In this document: positions 26,596-35,523 of the stretch, in pieces
Position numbering within the stretch: the stretch's first letter is position 1
Layout of the letters: every line of letters starts with the position of its first letter
NCBI GenBank assembly: GCA_947494435.1
Contig: CANLUY010000002.1
Span: 992,001-1,056,000, forward strand
DNA length: 64,000 nt
DNA from: an uncultured Litoreibacter sp.
GTDB taxonomy: Bacteria; Pseudomonadota; Alphaproteobacteria; Rhodobacterales; Rhodobacteraceae
Direction of reading: 5' to 3'
Notes under the pieces: generated by a model
The model's input: the letters and a program-made list of their open reading frames with translations, nothing else
Told to the model about the DNA's origin: nothing
Databases searched by the model: none
Translations under genes and position numbers: made by a program

Positions 26596-27774
26596 ATGGC
26601 TTGGAAAACGCTCGACGACGTTGAGATCAAAGCGAAGACAGTTCTCATTCGCGTGGACATCAACGTCCCCGTAGAAGACGGCAAGGTCACCGACGACACC
26701 CGCATCCAGCGGATCATTCCAACCGTCAACGAAGTCATCTCTAAAGGCGGCAAAGCCATTCTGATGGCCCATTTCGGCAGACCAAAAGGTCAGGTCGTAC
26801 CTGAGATGTCACTGGCTCAGATCGTCCCGGCAGTTGAGGCGGCACTCGGCAAGCCGGTGACCTTCATCTCCGGCAACTACGCCGAAAGCGTCGGCGCGCT
26901 TTCCAGCGGAGACGTCGCTTTGCTGGAGAACCTGCGCTTCAACCCCGGTGAAGAGAAGAACGACGCAGGCTTCGCACAACGCCTCGCCTCCCTCGGCGAT
27001 CTTTATGTCAACGATGCCTTCTCCGCCGCGCATAGGGCACATGCCTCAACAGAAGCAATCGCCCGCCTCATGCCCTGCTGTGCAGGTCGATTGATGGAAC
27101 AAGAGCTGAGCGCGTTGGAAACCGCGCTGGGCACACCAAAGCGGCCCGTGGTGGCGGTAGTGGGCGGCGCTAAAGTGTCTACCAAGCTTGACCTGCTATC
27201 AAACCTTGTGGAGAAAACAGACCATTTGGTCATCGGCGGCGGCATGGCAAACACCTTCCTTGCAGCCCAAGGGATTGATGTCGGCAAATCACTTGCCGAG
27301 CATGACATGACCGACACAGCGACGGAGATCATGACAAAAGCCAAAACCGTCGGGTGCACGATCCATCTACCCGTGGATGTCGTCGTCGCGCGAGACTTCA
27401 AAGCCGGTGCCGAGAATGAGACCGTTGCTGCGGACGCTTGCCCCGCAGACGCGATGATATTGGACGCAGGTCCAAAGACCGTCGACAATTTGGAAGCTGT
27501 CTTCGATCAATGTGAAACCTTGATCTGGAACGGACCGCTTGGAGCCTTTGAGATTCCTCCCTTTGACATCGCCACAAATGCGGCGGCGGCAAAGGCGGCG
27601 GAGCAGACCAAGGCGGGCAAGTTGATCTCTGTTGCGGGCGGAGGGGACACAGTTGCTGCCTTAAACGTGAGTGGAGCTGCCGACGATTTCACATATATTT
27701 CTACAGCAGGTGGTGCGTTCCTTGAGTGGATGGAAGGCAAAACCTTGCCCGGAGTGGCCGCTTTAGAGACTTAG
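26596..27774 (+). CDS. pgk: Phosphoglycerate kinase
   Basis: A 392-residue glycolytic/gluconeogenic enzyme transferring phosphate between 1,3-bisphosphoglycerate and ADP. Signatures: [24 protein letters not shown] (substrate-binding N-domain), [31 protein letters not shown]-like [28 protein letters not shown] in the hinge and the C-terminal nucleotide loop [31 protein letters not shown]. Length and motifs are complete. A TGAGGGGACAC ribosome site precedes the ATG. An SDR gene follows after 15 bases. Confidence 0.97.
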   Translation: MAWKTLDDVEIKAKTVLIRVDINVPVEDGKVTDDTRIQRIIPTVNEVISKGGKAILMAHFGRPKGQVVPEMSLAQIVPAVEAALGKPVTFISGNYAESVGALSSGDVALLENLRFNPGEEKNDAGFAQRLASLGDLYVNDAFSAAHRAHASTEAIARLMPCCAGRLMEQELSALETALGTPKRPVVAVVGGAKVSTKLDLLSNLVEKTDHLVIGGGMANTFLAAQGIDVGKSLAEHDMTDTATEIMTKAKTVGCTIHLPVDVVVARDFKAGAENETVAADACPADAMILDAGPKTVDNLEAVFDQCETLIWNGPLGAFEIPPFDIATNAAAAKAAEQTKAGKLISVAGGGDTVAALNVSGAADDFTYISTAGGAFLEWMEGKTLPGVAALET

Positions 27775-27789
27775 TTCAGGAGGGATATC

Positions 27790-28566
27790 ATGGCCTATGC
27801 GTTGATCACCGGAGCCTCGGAGGGCATCGGAAAGGAGCTGGCCAGATGTGCCGCCAAAGACGGATATGATCTGATCCTTGCCGCGCGTTCAGAAGACAAA
27901 CTGACTGCTGTGGCGTCTGCCTTGTCCAACGAATTTGGCATTTCAGCCGATGTCATTCTATCCGACCTCAGCAAGCCTAATGCAGCTGATATGTTATGGA
28001 AAAAGGCCACCGACGGGCGCGAAATCGATGTGCTGGTCAATAATGCAGGCTTGGGAAGCAACGGGCCGTTTGCAAAAAACGACTGGGCACGCGAACAGGA
28101 TATGATGCAGATCAATATGATCGCGCTGACGGCCCTGATGAAATTCGCGGTCCAAGACATGAGTGCACGAGGCCGCGGTAAGATCCTGAATGTGGCTTCA
28201 ACTGCCGGTTTCATGCCCGGACCGAAAATGGCGGTGTATCACGCCAGTAAAGCCTATGTCCTACATCTTAGCGAGGCCGTCGCGGAAGAGTTGTCTGGCA
28301 CACGCGTCCTGATCTCGGCCCTTTGTCCGGGAGCGACCAAAACAGAATTCTTTGATGGGGCAGACATGCATGATGTGCGGCTGGTCAATATGGGGATGAT
28401 GGATTCCGCCCAAGACGTCGCTGTGGCCGGTTGGCGGGCGATGAAAGCGGGCAAGCGCATTGAGGTCACTGGCTTCATAAACAAAGTTTTTGCCTTTCTG
28501 CCACGTGTCTTGCCACGCCGCGTCATCGCGTGGACAGTCAAACAGTTTTTCGCACGGAAACACTAA
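27790..28566 (+). CDS. SDR family NAD(P)-dependent oxidoreductase
   Basis: A 258-residue classical-type short-chain dehydrogenase. The cofactor motif TGASEGIGKEL, the NNAG motif VLVNNAGLGSNGPF, and the catalytic YHASK (MAVYHASKAYVLHLSEAVAEEL) with Ser in LNVASTAGF are all present. The C-terminus is basic (LPRRVIAWTVKQFFARKH), as in SDRs of the DltE/YqjQ-like group. The substrate is not recognisable. It lies 15 bases after pgk with an AGGAGG ribosome site, so it is probably in the pgk operon, although the reaction need not be glycolytic. Confidence 0.9.
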   Translation: MAYALITGASEGIGKELARCAAKDGYDLILAARSEDKLTAVASALSNEFGISADVILSDLSKPNAADMLWKKATDGREIDVLVNNAGLGSNGPFAKNDWAREQDMMQINMIALTALMKFAVQDMSARGRGKILNVASTAGFMPGPKMAVYHASKAYVLHLSEAVAEELSGTRVLISALCPGATKTEFFDGADMHDVRLVNMGMMDSAQDVAVAGWRAMKAGKRIEVTGFINKVFAFLPRVLPRRVIAWTVKQFFARKH

Positions 28567-28586
28567 ATTTCCGACGTTATCAAAAC

Positions 28587-28600
28587 TGTTAGCGCCACCA
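28587..28600. promoter_or_regulatory. Possible half-site of the carbon-operator family before aldolase gene
   Basis: TGTTAGCGCCACCA keeps the left arm and centre (TGTTAGCG) of the palindrome found upstream of the second gap gene, but the right arm matches at only three of five positions. It is 84 bp before the aldolase start. Weak on its own; listed because of its position in the same gene block. Confidence 0.3.
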
Positions 28601-28683
28601 TAATTGCATCCGTGATCCACCTGCCCTAGACACCGTGCAAGGCAGTCTTGCCATTATTTTTTGCTATTGGGATGTTTCCACTG

Positions 28684-29577
28684 ATGCCGAACCAGAACCA
28701 AATTGATCAAATCACGTCCGGACTGGGCTTTATCGCAGCTCTTGATCAATCCGGTGGATCGACCCCCAAAGCCCTGAAACTCTACGGTATCGAAGAAGAC
28801 GCATATTCTTCCGAAGACCAAATGTATGACCTAATCCATGAGATGCGGTCCCGTATTGCCCTGTCGCCTGAGTTTACCGGCGACAAAGTGATCGGCGCGA
28901 TCCTGTTTGAAAAAACCATGGAGCGCGAGATCGCGGGCAAACCTGCCAGCCAATATCTTTGGGAAGACAGCCGTGTCGTGCCGTTCCTGAAGATTGATAA
29001 GGGCCTTGAGGATGAAAGTGACGGCGTAAAGCTGATGAAAGATATCCCCGGCTTGGACGACCTGCTGCGCCGCGCCGTTGACGCGGGCATGTTTGGGACC
29101 AAGATGCGCTCTGTGATCGATGCTGCATCAGAGAGCGGGATTGCCGCGAACGTCTCTCAACAGTTCGAAGTTGCGCGGGCGATTATGGCGCATGGATTGG
29201 TGCCTATCGTTGAGCCTGAAGTGACTATCAGCATTGCAGACAAGGCGCAGGCCGAAGATATTTTGCGCGGAGAGCTGGCGCGCCAGTTGGATGGTCTAAA
29301 CAGCGATCAGAATGTCATGCTGAAATTGACGCTTCCGGAAACGCCAAATCACTATAAGGCGCTTGTCGATCACCCCCGCGTCATGCGGGTCGTCGCATTG
29401 TCGGGCGGATATGACCGTTCCGAGGCCAATGCGCGTCTGTCAAAGAACAGCGGTGTTGTCGCGAGCTTCTCGCGTGCGCTGACTGAAGGGTTGTCTGCCG
29501 GTCAGGACGATGCGGCTTTCCGCAAAACCCTGAGCGAGACGATTGACAGCATCTACACCGCGTCTGTCGCAGGCTGA
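28684..29577 (+). CDS. Fructose-bisphosphate aldolase, class I
   Basis: A 297-residue Schiff-base aldolase of the bacterial class I type, interconverting fructose-1,6-bisphosphate with the two triose phosphates. Visible are the N-terminal GLGFIAALDQSGGSTPKALKLYGI, KVIGAILFEKTMEREIAGKP, the acidic/basic VPIVEPEVTISIADK, and the Lys-bearing strand NVMLKLTLPETPNHY, the likely Schiff-base lysine, then VVALSGGYDRSEANARL binding phosphate. The ATG at 28684 gives the family's length; two upstream in-frame starts (28648, 28672) would add a hydrophobic MPLFFAIGMFPL and have no better ribosome site. It ends the sugar-phosphate block. Confidence 0.9.
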   Translation: MPNQNQIDQITSGLGFIAALDQSGGSTPKALKLYGIEEDAYSSEDQMYDLIHEMRSRIALSPEFTGDKVIGAILFEKTMEREIAGKPASQYLWEDSRVVPFLKIDKGLEDESDGVKLMKDIPGLDDLLRRAVDAGMFGTKMRSVIDAASESGIAANVSQQFEVARAIMAHGLVPIVEPEVTISIADKAQAEDILRGELARQLDGLNSDQNVMLKLTLPETPNHYKALVDHPRVMRVVALSGGYDRSEANARLSKNSGVVASFSRALTEGLSAGQDDAAFRKTLSETIDSIYTASVAG

Positions 29578-29715
29578 CGATCGCCTAAAACTCGGTGTTT
29601 TCCGGCGTTTTTCTCAGGAAGATGTCATTTAGGGGATTCACAAAGCGAATCGCCTGTGCGATGTTTGCTAAAAGCCAGCGGGACAAGTTGGTGTTAAGAG
29701 GTAATCGCGGCGCAC

Positions 29716-30018
29716 ATGTCGACCACACGGACATCACCAGGCCTGACATCACTGCTCATTTGTGCAGTGCTTTTTACAATGGGCGCCTATTTCACATTTG
29801 CCGCTGTGCAAGGAGATTATGGGATTTTCCGCCGTGTGCAGGTGGATGCCGAAGTCGACACCCTGCGCCAGGAGCTTGATGCGCTGGAAGCTGAAGTGGC
29901 TGAGATGCGCAATAAGACAAGGCGGTTGTCTGATGGCTACCTCGATCTTGATCTGCTCGACATGCAAGCACGCGAAGTGCTTGGCATGATGCGGGCTGAT
30001 GAGATTATTATCCGCTAA
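29716..30018 (+). CDS. FtsB/DivIC-type septum formation initiator
   Basis: A 100-residue bitopic protein. A short basic N-terminus (MSTTRTSPG) is followed by a single transmembrane helix (LTSLLICAVLFTMGAYFTFAA, about 10-31). A periplasmic coiled coil follows (VDTLRQELDALEAEVAEMRNKTRRL, about 48-72), then the conserved DLDLLDMQAREVLGMMRADEIIIR end. FtsB joins FtsL and FtsQ in the divisome and relays the activation of septal wall synthesis. It lies directly upstream of pdhA, a common order in alphaproteobacteria, but a 153-bp gap with its own palindrome separates them. Confidence 0.88.
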   Translation: MSTTRTSPGLTSLLICAVLFTMGAYFTFAAVQGDYGIFRRVQVDAEVDTLRQELDALEAEVAEMRNKTRRLSDGYLDLDLLDMQAREVLGMMRADEIIIR

Positions 30019-30125
30019 TTTTCGAAAATTTTTGGAACTTTTACAGCGGTGTCGCGTTTTGCCTCGCGTGCATAGCTGGCTTGTAAAATCTGATCGTGCA
30101 ATTATCAGCACCGTCTGATATTACA

Positions 30126-30143
30126 TAGTTTAACGTTAAACTA
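30126..30143. promoter_or_regulatory. Perfect palindrome upstream of pdhA
   Basis: TAGTTTAACGTTAAACTA is an 18-bp perfect palindrome with CG at its centre, 28 bp before the pdhA start. Its core TTA-aCGt-TAA matches the core of the sites before both gap genes, but the outer arms differ (GTTTA rather than TGTTA). It is likely an operator for PDH expression; whether the same protein binds is open. Confidence 0.6.
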
Positions 30144-30171
30144 CTTTTTACATCAGGGAGGATGTCGCACA

Positions 30172-31173
30172 GTGGCTGCTAAGAAACCTGCCAAGAAAGC
30201 GAATGTCTCAAAAGACGAGCTTCTGCAATATTACAAAGACATGCTTTTAATTAGACGGTTCGAAGAGAAAGCAGGACAGCTTTACGGAATGGGCCTGATC
30301 GGTGGATTTTGCCATCTCTACATTGGGCAGGAAGCTGTTGTGGTTGGTCTTGAAGCCGCTGCCAAAGAAGGCGACAAACGGATCACCTCCTACCGCGACC
30401 ATGGTCACATGCTAGCATGCGGGATGGATCCGAAGGGCGTGATGGCTGAATTGACCGGACGCGAAGGTGGTTACTCGAAAGGTAAAGGCGGCTCCATGCA
30501 CATGTTCTCTAAGGAGAAGCATTTCTATGGCGGCCACGGAATTGTTGCAGCGCAGGTGCCACTAGGTGCCGGACTGGCGTTTTCAGACAAATACAAGGGC
30601 AATGACAACGTTACTTTCACCTACTTCGGTGATGGAGCGGCGAACCAAGGTCAAGTCTATGAAGCCTATAATATGGCCGAGCTGTGGGACCTGCCCTGTA
30701 TTTTTGTTATCGAGAACAATCAATACGCAATGGGAACTTCTACACAGCGGTCCACCAAATCTCCCTCCTATTTCGCGCGAGGGGCGGCATATGGCATCGA
30801 GGGCGAAGAAGTCGACGGCATGAACGTACTTGCGGTGAAAGAGGCTGGTGAGAAAGCTGTCGCACACTGCCGTGCGGGCAAAGGTCCTTATATCTTAGAA
30901 ATCAAAACCTATCGCTATCGCGGCCACTCTATGTCGGACCCTGCAAAGTATCGGACACGTGAAGAAGTTCAAAAGATACGCGATGAACGCGATGCAATTG
31001 AGCAGGTGCGTGATATGCTGCTGACCGGCAAGCACGCATCTGAGGATGATCTGAAAGCGATCGACAAAGAGATCAAGTCAGTGGTCAACGAGGCCGCCGA
31101 GTTTGCTAAAGAAAGCCCAGAGCCCAGCTTGGACGAGCTTTATACAGATATCTACATGGAAGCGGAGGCCTAA
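30172..31173 (+). CDS. pdhA: Pyruvate dehydrogenase E1 component, alpha subunit
   Basis: A 333-residue TPP-dependent subunit that decarboxylates pyruvate within the PDH complex. It starts at GTG 30172 ([33 protein letters not shown]); the only nearby ATG (30162) is out of frame. An AGGGAGG site lies 11-12 bases upstream. The TPP motif [31 protein letters not shown] and the [18 protein letters not shown] loop are present. The heterotetrameric E1 form fits alphaproteobacteria, unlike the single-chain AceE of gammaproteobacteria. pdhB follows after four bases. Confidence 0.96.
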   Translation: MAAKKPAKKANVSKDELLQYYKDMLLIRRFEEKAGQLYGMGLIGGFCHLYIGQEAVVVGLEAAAKEGDKRITSYRDHGHMLACGMDPKGVMAELTGREGGYSKGKGGSMHMFSKEKHFYGGHGIVAAQVPLGAGLAFSDKYKGNDNVTFTYFGDGAANQGQVYEAYNMAELWDLPCIFVIENNQYAMGTSTQRSTKSPSYFARGAAYGIEGEEVDGMNVLAVKEAGEKAVAHCRAGKGPYILEIKTYRYRGHSMSDPAKYRTREEVQKIRDERDAIEQVRDMLLTGKHASEDDLKAIDKEIKSVVNEAAEFAKESPEPSLDELYTDIYMEAEA

Positions 31174-31177
31174 GAAC

Positions 31178-32536
31178 ATGGCGACTGAAATTCTTATGCC
31201 CGCCCTCTCGCCCACTATGGAAGAAGGCACTTTGGCCAAATGGCTTGTAAAGGAGGGCGACACCGTCTCCTCCGGCGACATCATGGCCGAAATCGAAACA
31301 GACAAAGCCACGATGGAGTTTGAGGCTGTCGATGAAGGTATCATTGGGAAAATTCTAGTTGCTGAGGGCACGGAGGGCGTAAAAGTTAATACTGCTATCG
31401 CGGTGCTGGTCGAAGACGGAGAAAGCGCAGACGACATTGCAGAGGCCGAGCCTGCCGATGCTCAGATCTCAATAGATGAACCTGCTGCTGCAGCACCTGC
31501 CGCTCCGGTCGAGGTTGTCACTCCGAAAGAGATGGACATCCCCGAGGGCACCGAAATGAAGCCAACAACCGTACGTGAAGCTTTGCGCGACGCCATGGCC
31601 GAGGAAATGCGCCGCAGCGAGAACGTGTTTTTGATGGGCGAAGAAGTCGCTGAATATCAAGGCGCTTACAAAATTTCCCAAGGATTGCTAGATGAGTTCG
31701 GCGCTAAGCGCGTGATTGATACGCCGATCACAGAGCATGGTTTTGCAGGGATTGGCGTCGGTGCAGCGTTTGGTGGTCTGAACCCTATTGTGGAATTCAT
31801 GACATTTAACTTCGCCATGCAAGCCATTGACCAAATTTTGAATTCTGCGGCCAAGACGCTCTATATGTCAGGCGGACAAATGGGTGCGCCCATTGTGTTC
31901 CGCGGCCCAAACGGCGCTGCTGCTCGCGTGGGAGCTCAGCACTCACAAGATTATGCCGCATGGTACGCGCAGATACCGGGCCTCAAAGTTGTCATGCCTT
32001 ATTCGGCAGCTGACGCAAAAGGATTGCTTAAGACTGCAATCCGTGACCCTAACCCAGTCATCTTCTTGGAAAATGAAATTCTCTACGGACAGTCCTTCGA
32101 TGTGCCAGTGATGGACGACTACACCCTGCCCTTTGGGAAAGCCAAAATCTGGCGCGAAGGGTCTGACGTCACGATCGTGAGTTTTGGTATCGGAATGAAA
32201 TATGCCCTAGAAGCAGCAGACGAACTAGCCAAAGAAGGCATCTCGGCGGAGGTCATCGACCTGCGGACCTTGCGCCCGATGGACATGCCGACCGTGCTGG
32301 AAAGCGTCAAGAAAACAAACCGCTGCGTCACTGTTGAGGAGGGTTTCCCGGTCTGCTCCATTGGCAGTTACATCAGCTCACGGATAATGACAGAGGCATT
32401 TGACTATCTCGATGCGCCTGTACTGAACTGTACCGGTAAGGACGTACCTATGCCCTATGCAGCCAACCTCGAAAAGCTTGCGCTGACCACGACCAAAGAG
32501 GTCATGGACGCCGTCAAAGCCGTCACTTATCGCTAA
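31178..32536 (+). CDS. pdhB: Pyruvate dehydrogenase E1 beta subunit with N-terminal lipoyl domain
   Basis: A 452-residue subunit. Residues 1-80 are a lipoyl domain ([37 protein letters not shown] with the lipoylated Lys). A Pro/Ala-rich linker follows (about 95-120), then the E1-beta transketolase-like domain ([43 protein letters not shown], and [15 protein letters not shown]). The lipoyl-E1-beta fusion is typical of alphaproteobacteria. The lipoyl domain is nearly the same as that of the next gene's product, which points to duplication. The start at 31178 is four bases after the pdhA stop; upstream in-frame codons read into pdhA. Confidence 0.96.
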   Translation: MATEILMPALSPTMEEGTLAKWLVKEGDTVSSGDIMAEIETDKATMEFEAVDEGIIGKILVAEGTEGVKVNTAIAVLVEDGESADDIAEAEPADAQISIDEPAAAAPAAPVEVVTPKEMDIPEGTEMKPTTVREALRDAMAEEMRRSENVFLMGEEVAEYQGAYKISQGLLDEFGAKRVIDTPITEHGFAGIGVGAAFGGLNPIVEFMTFNFAMQAIDQILNSAAKTLYMSGGQMGAPIVFRGPNGAAARVGAQHSQDYAAWYAQIPGLKVVMPYSAADAKGLLKTAIRDPNPVIFLENEILYGQSFDVPVMDDYTLPFGKAKIWREGSDVTIVSFGIGMKYALEAADELAKEGISAEVIDLRTLRPMDMPTVLESVKKTNRCVTVEEGFPVCSIGSYISSRIMTEAFDYLDAPVLNCTGKDVPMPYAANLEKLALTTTKEVMDAVKAVTYR

Positions 32537-32548
32537 GGAGAGCTGGAT

Positions 32549-33841
32549 ATGCCAATAGAACTGCTTATGCCCGCGCTCTCGCCGACGATGGAAGAAGGCA
32601 CGCTGGCCAAATGGCTGGTGAAGGAAGGTGACTCGATTAATTCCGGGGACGTCATGGCCGAGATCGAAACCGACAAAGCCACCATGGAATTCGAGGCGGT
32701 GGACGAAGGCGTCATCGGCAAAATTTTGGTCGCCGAAGGCACCGAAGGGGTGAAAGTGAACACACCTATTGCAGTGATCCTAGAAGATGGGGAAAGCGCC
32801 GATGATATTGGTGAAGCTTCTGCCCCTGCTGCGGCTGCTCCATCGACCGAAGAGACTGTTGCTGAAGCGCCAAAGGCCGAGACCTTCACAGAGCAATCCA
32901 CCGCTCCAGCCAAAAACGGGGATCGTGTGTTTGCCTCCCCTCTGGCCCGGCGCATTGCTAAGGACAAGGGGTTAGACTTGTCGCAGATCAAAGGCTCTGG
33001 CCCAAAAGGCCGGATCATCAAAGTGGATGTGATGGACGCCAAAGCAGGCGAGGCCCTTGCCCCGGCGGCCTCCGCACCAACTGCTGCAGCTCCGGCTGCG
33101 CTGGCCGCTGGCCCCGCAACAGATGTCGTGCTGAAAACATACGCCGACCGCGAGTTCGAAGAAGTGCCTTTGGACGGAATGCGCAAAACCATTGCGGCCC
33201 GCCTGACCGAGGCCAAACAATCCGTGCCGCATTTCTACCTGCGCCGCGACATTGAATTGGACGCGTTGCTTAAGTTCCGCGGCCAGCTGAACAAGTCGCT
33301 GGAGCCGCGCGGAATCAAATTATCGGTGAACGACTTCATCATCAAAGCCAGCGCCTTGGCCCTACAACAGGTGCCTGACGCAAACGCGGTTTGGGCAGGT
33401 GACCGGACGTTGTCGCTAAAACCGTCAGATGTGGCCGTGGCCGTAGCTATCGAAGGTGGGTTGTTTACGCCTGTACTGAAAGATGCGGAAATGAAGTCAC
33501 TTTCAGCTCTGTCGGCAGAGATGAAGGACCTCGCCTCCCGCGCCCGCGACCGAAAGCTGGCCCCGCACGAATACCAAGGCGGTAGCTTCGCGATTTCCAA
33601 CCTCGGCATGTTCGGCATCGACAATTTTGACGCTATTATCAATCCACCCCACGCCGCAATTTTAGCGGTAGGGGCTGGGACGAAAAAACCTGTCGTAGGC
33701 GATGATGGTGAGTTGAAAGTTGCAACCGTGATGTCGACAACGTTGAGCGTAGATCACCGGGTGATTGATGGTGCTCTTGGAGCAAACCTATTAAATGCAA
33801 TCAAGATCAACTTGGAAAACCCAATCACAATGTTGGCCTAG
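32549..33841 (+). CDS. pdhC: Dihydrolipoamide acetyltransferase (E2) of PDH
   Basis: A 430-residue core protein of the complex. Residues 1-80 are one lipoyl domain ([12 protein letters not shown]). A linker rich in A, P and E follows, then the E3/E1-binding domain at about 130-165 ([30 protein letters not shown]) and the catalytic acetyltransferase domain with the [17 protein letters not shown] active-site His and Asp. It passes acetyl groups to CoA. An AAGGAGAG ribosome site lies upstream. E3 (lpd) is not in the window, so it must be supplied from elsewhere. Length and domain order are normal. Confidence 0.96.
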   Translation: MPIELLMPALSPTMEEGTLAKWLVKEGDSINSGDVMAEIETDKATMEFEAVDEGVIGKILVAEGTEGVKVNTPIAVILEDGESADDIGEASAPAAAAPSTEETVAEAPKAETFTEQSTAPAKNGDRVFASPLARRIAKDKGLDLSQIKGSGPKGRIIKVDVMDAKAGEALAPAASAPTAAAPAALAAGPATDVVLKTYADREFEEVPLDGMRKTIAARLTEAKQSVPHFYLRRDIELDALLKFRGQLNKSLEPRGIKLSVNDFIIKASALALQQVPDANAVWAGDRTLSLKPSDVAVAVAIEGGLFTPVLKDAEMKSLSALSAEMKDLASRARDRKLAPHEYQGGSFAISNLGMFGIDNFDAIINPPHAAILAVGAGTKKPVVGDDGELKVATVMSTTLSVDHRVIDGALGANLLNAIKINLENPITMLA

Positions 33842-33850
33842 AACACAGTT

Positions 33851-33874
33851 GGCAGCTCTTTACTTCGAGCTGCC
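33851..33874. terminator. Hairpin between pdhC and cysE
   Basis: Perfect 8-bp stem GGCAGCTC/GAGCTGCC with an eight-base loop, between the converging pdhC and cysE stops. No T-run on either strand, so termination here is uncertain. Confidence 0.4.
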
Positions 33875-33896
33875 GACTGCTGGAAGCAAAGCTGTG

Positions 33897-34706
33897 CTAG
33901 ACTTGGCCAGAAAGAAGTTGATCCATTGTTATCGAAGGTTGTGAACAACCTGCTTCGCCGACAATCTTTGCCGGAACGCCAGCCACAGTTTTCATCGGAG
34001 GAACCTTTTCCAGAACGACCGAACCAGCGGCTACACGCGAACAATGGCCTACTGTTATATTGCCCAACACCTTGGCTCCGGCACCAATTAGGACTCCATC
34101 CTCAATTTTTGGGTGTCGATCATCGTCCTCTTTTCCCGTTCCACCAAGCGTAACAGAATGCAGCATTGATACATTGTCGCCTACAATTGCTGTTTCACCG
34201 ATGACAATGGAATGGGCATGATCAATCATTATCCCACGCCCAATTTTTGCTGCAGGATGCACGTCGATCCCAAAGACTTCGCTGACGCGCATTTGGAAAA
34301 AGTAAGCTAAATCCTTTCGCCCCTCCTTCCAAAGCCAATGACCGACGCGATACGCCTGAACAGCCTGAAATCCCTTGAAATAAAGCAACGGTTGAAGAAA
34401 CCGATGACATGCCGGGTCACGTTCAAAAACAGCGACAATATCTGCGCGTGCAGCATCTCCCAAGGTCTTGTCAGACGCATATGCCTCGTCGGCGATTTCT
34501 CTAAGGATCTGCTCAGACATCTCCGCTGAGGCTAGTTTCTGCGACATCCGGAATGACAGAGCACGTTCAAGACTATTGTGGTGAAGAACTGTTCCATGGA
34601 TCATGCCACCCAAAAGGGGTTCATCCGCAATCGCATCACGAGCTTCCTCGGATATGCGCTGCCAAACGGGATCAATTTCGGCGACGTTGCTGCTAGGTTG
34701 CTGCAT
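33897..34706 (-). CDS. cysE: Serine O-acetyltransferase
   Basis: A 269-residue cytoplasmic enzyme making O-acetylserine from serine and acetyl-CoA, the first step of cysteine synthesis. The N-terminal helical domain (PVWQRISEEARDAIADEPLLGGMIHGTVLHHNSLERAL) is followed by left-handed beta-helix hexapeptides (VHPAAKIGRGIMIDHAHSIVIGETAIVGDNVSMLHSVTLGG, IGAGAKVLGNITVGHCSRVAAGSVV), with the catalytic His in DHAHS and the C-terminal tail that normally binds the cysteine inhibitor. The ATG at 34706 has AGGAG six bases upstream. The neighbourhood of cysE beside the GTA cluster is conserved in Rhodobacterales. Confidence 0.94.
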   Translation of the reverse strand: MQQPSSNVAEIDPVWQRISEEARDAIADEPLLGGMIHGTVLHHNSLERALSFRMSQKLASAEMSEQILREIADEAYASDKTLGDAARADIVAVFERDPACHRFLQPLLYFKGFQAVQAYRVGHWLWKEGRKDLAYFFQMRVSEVFGIDVHPAAKIGRGIMIDHAHSIVIGETAIVGDNVSMLHSVTLGGTGKEDDDRHPKIEDGVLIGAGAKVLGNITVGHCSRVAAGSVVLEKVPPMKTVAGVPAKIVGEAGCSQPSITMDQLLSGQV

Positions 34707-34806
34707 AACCAACTCCTGTATGTCGGCAATTTACCTACTATAACAACAACCACAATTCCATGACCAATGCGGTAGTGTACACTAAGCTGTGAAAACCTGC
34801 CAAAAT

Positions 34807-35523
34807 CTAATCCGCGCTCGGCAAATCAAATTGCATCAGATGCACAGCAAGTCTGACGGTACCGGCGCTAAAATTTCCACCATTCGCAGTTAGTCTCAAT
34901 GAAGTAGGAACGTAATAAGCAACTGGCTGACCGGTGACGCCGCGAAGCCACGCATTGGCCGTGAGGCCAAGGCTTGAACCATAGCGGGTTTCAGCTCCGT
35001 TCACGCCCAACGACCAGTCGGACAAGTCTCCAGTAATTTCGCTTAGAACACGCCCCGTTACAGCCAAAACGCTGGTATGCGCTGGGATGATGAAACCTGT
35101 GTCCTCAATCGCCCCACCACCAGACAGGATGACATCCGTCTCGACGACTTCTGCCCGCAGTGCCGCACGACTGACGGAGACGGCCAACAAGTTTTCGATC
35201 CAATGAGCTCCATCAAAGGTCAACCGAACAGCCTCATCAGCCACCCAAACATTCCAACCAAATAGCGGCTCTAAAAAAACCCAGCTACCGTTTAGGAAGG
35301 AGGCCATTTTTCCATCCTGCCCAACCCACGCATCTGTTCCACCGGCAGCGATCAAATAGCTCTCACCCTCTGAAACGACGAATGGTGGTGCATTGAGAAC
35401 GCGACTCTCGACAGATAATTGCATTGTCGCATCAATACGCGACAAAGCCTCGTTCACAGTGACATGTTTTTGCGCCTGCGCTGATGCAATCAATGGCAAT
35501 TTCAGTTTTGCTGTTTCAGACAT
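34807..35523 (-). CDS. DUF2793 protein at the end of the GTA operon
   Basis: A 238-residue protein. Residues about 1-95 are a DUF2793 domain: SETAKLKLPLIASAQAQKHVTVNEALSRIDATMQLSVESR, GGTDAWVGQDGKMASFLNGSW and the W-rich FGWNVWVADEAVRLTFDGAHW. The C-terminal half is a beta-rich region (VILSGGGAIEDTGFIIPAHTSVLAVTGRV ... YYVPTSLRLTANGGNFSAGTVRLAVHL) resembling receptor-binding or spike domains. The start overlaps the end of the megatron gene by eight bases, so it is co-translated with the GTA genes. In the Rhodobacter GTA, DUF2793-type proteins belong to the particle surface. A host-binding spike or fibre role is likely but inferred. Confidence 0.8.
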   Translation of the reverse strand: MSETAKLKLPLIASAQAQKHVTVNEALSRIDATMQLSVESRVLNAPPFVVSEGESYLIAAGGTDAWVGQDGKMASFLNGSWVFLEPLFGWNVWVADEAVRLTFDGAHWIENLLAVSVSRAALRAEVVETDVILSGGGAIEDTGFIIPAHTSVLAVTGRVLSEITGDLSDWSLGVNGAETRYGSSLGLTANAWLRGVTGQPVAYYVPTSLRLTANGGNFSAGTVRLAVHLMQFDLPSAD

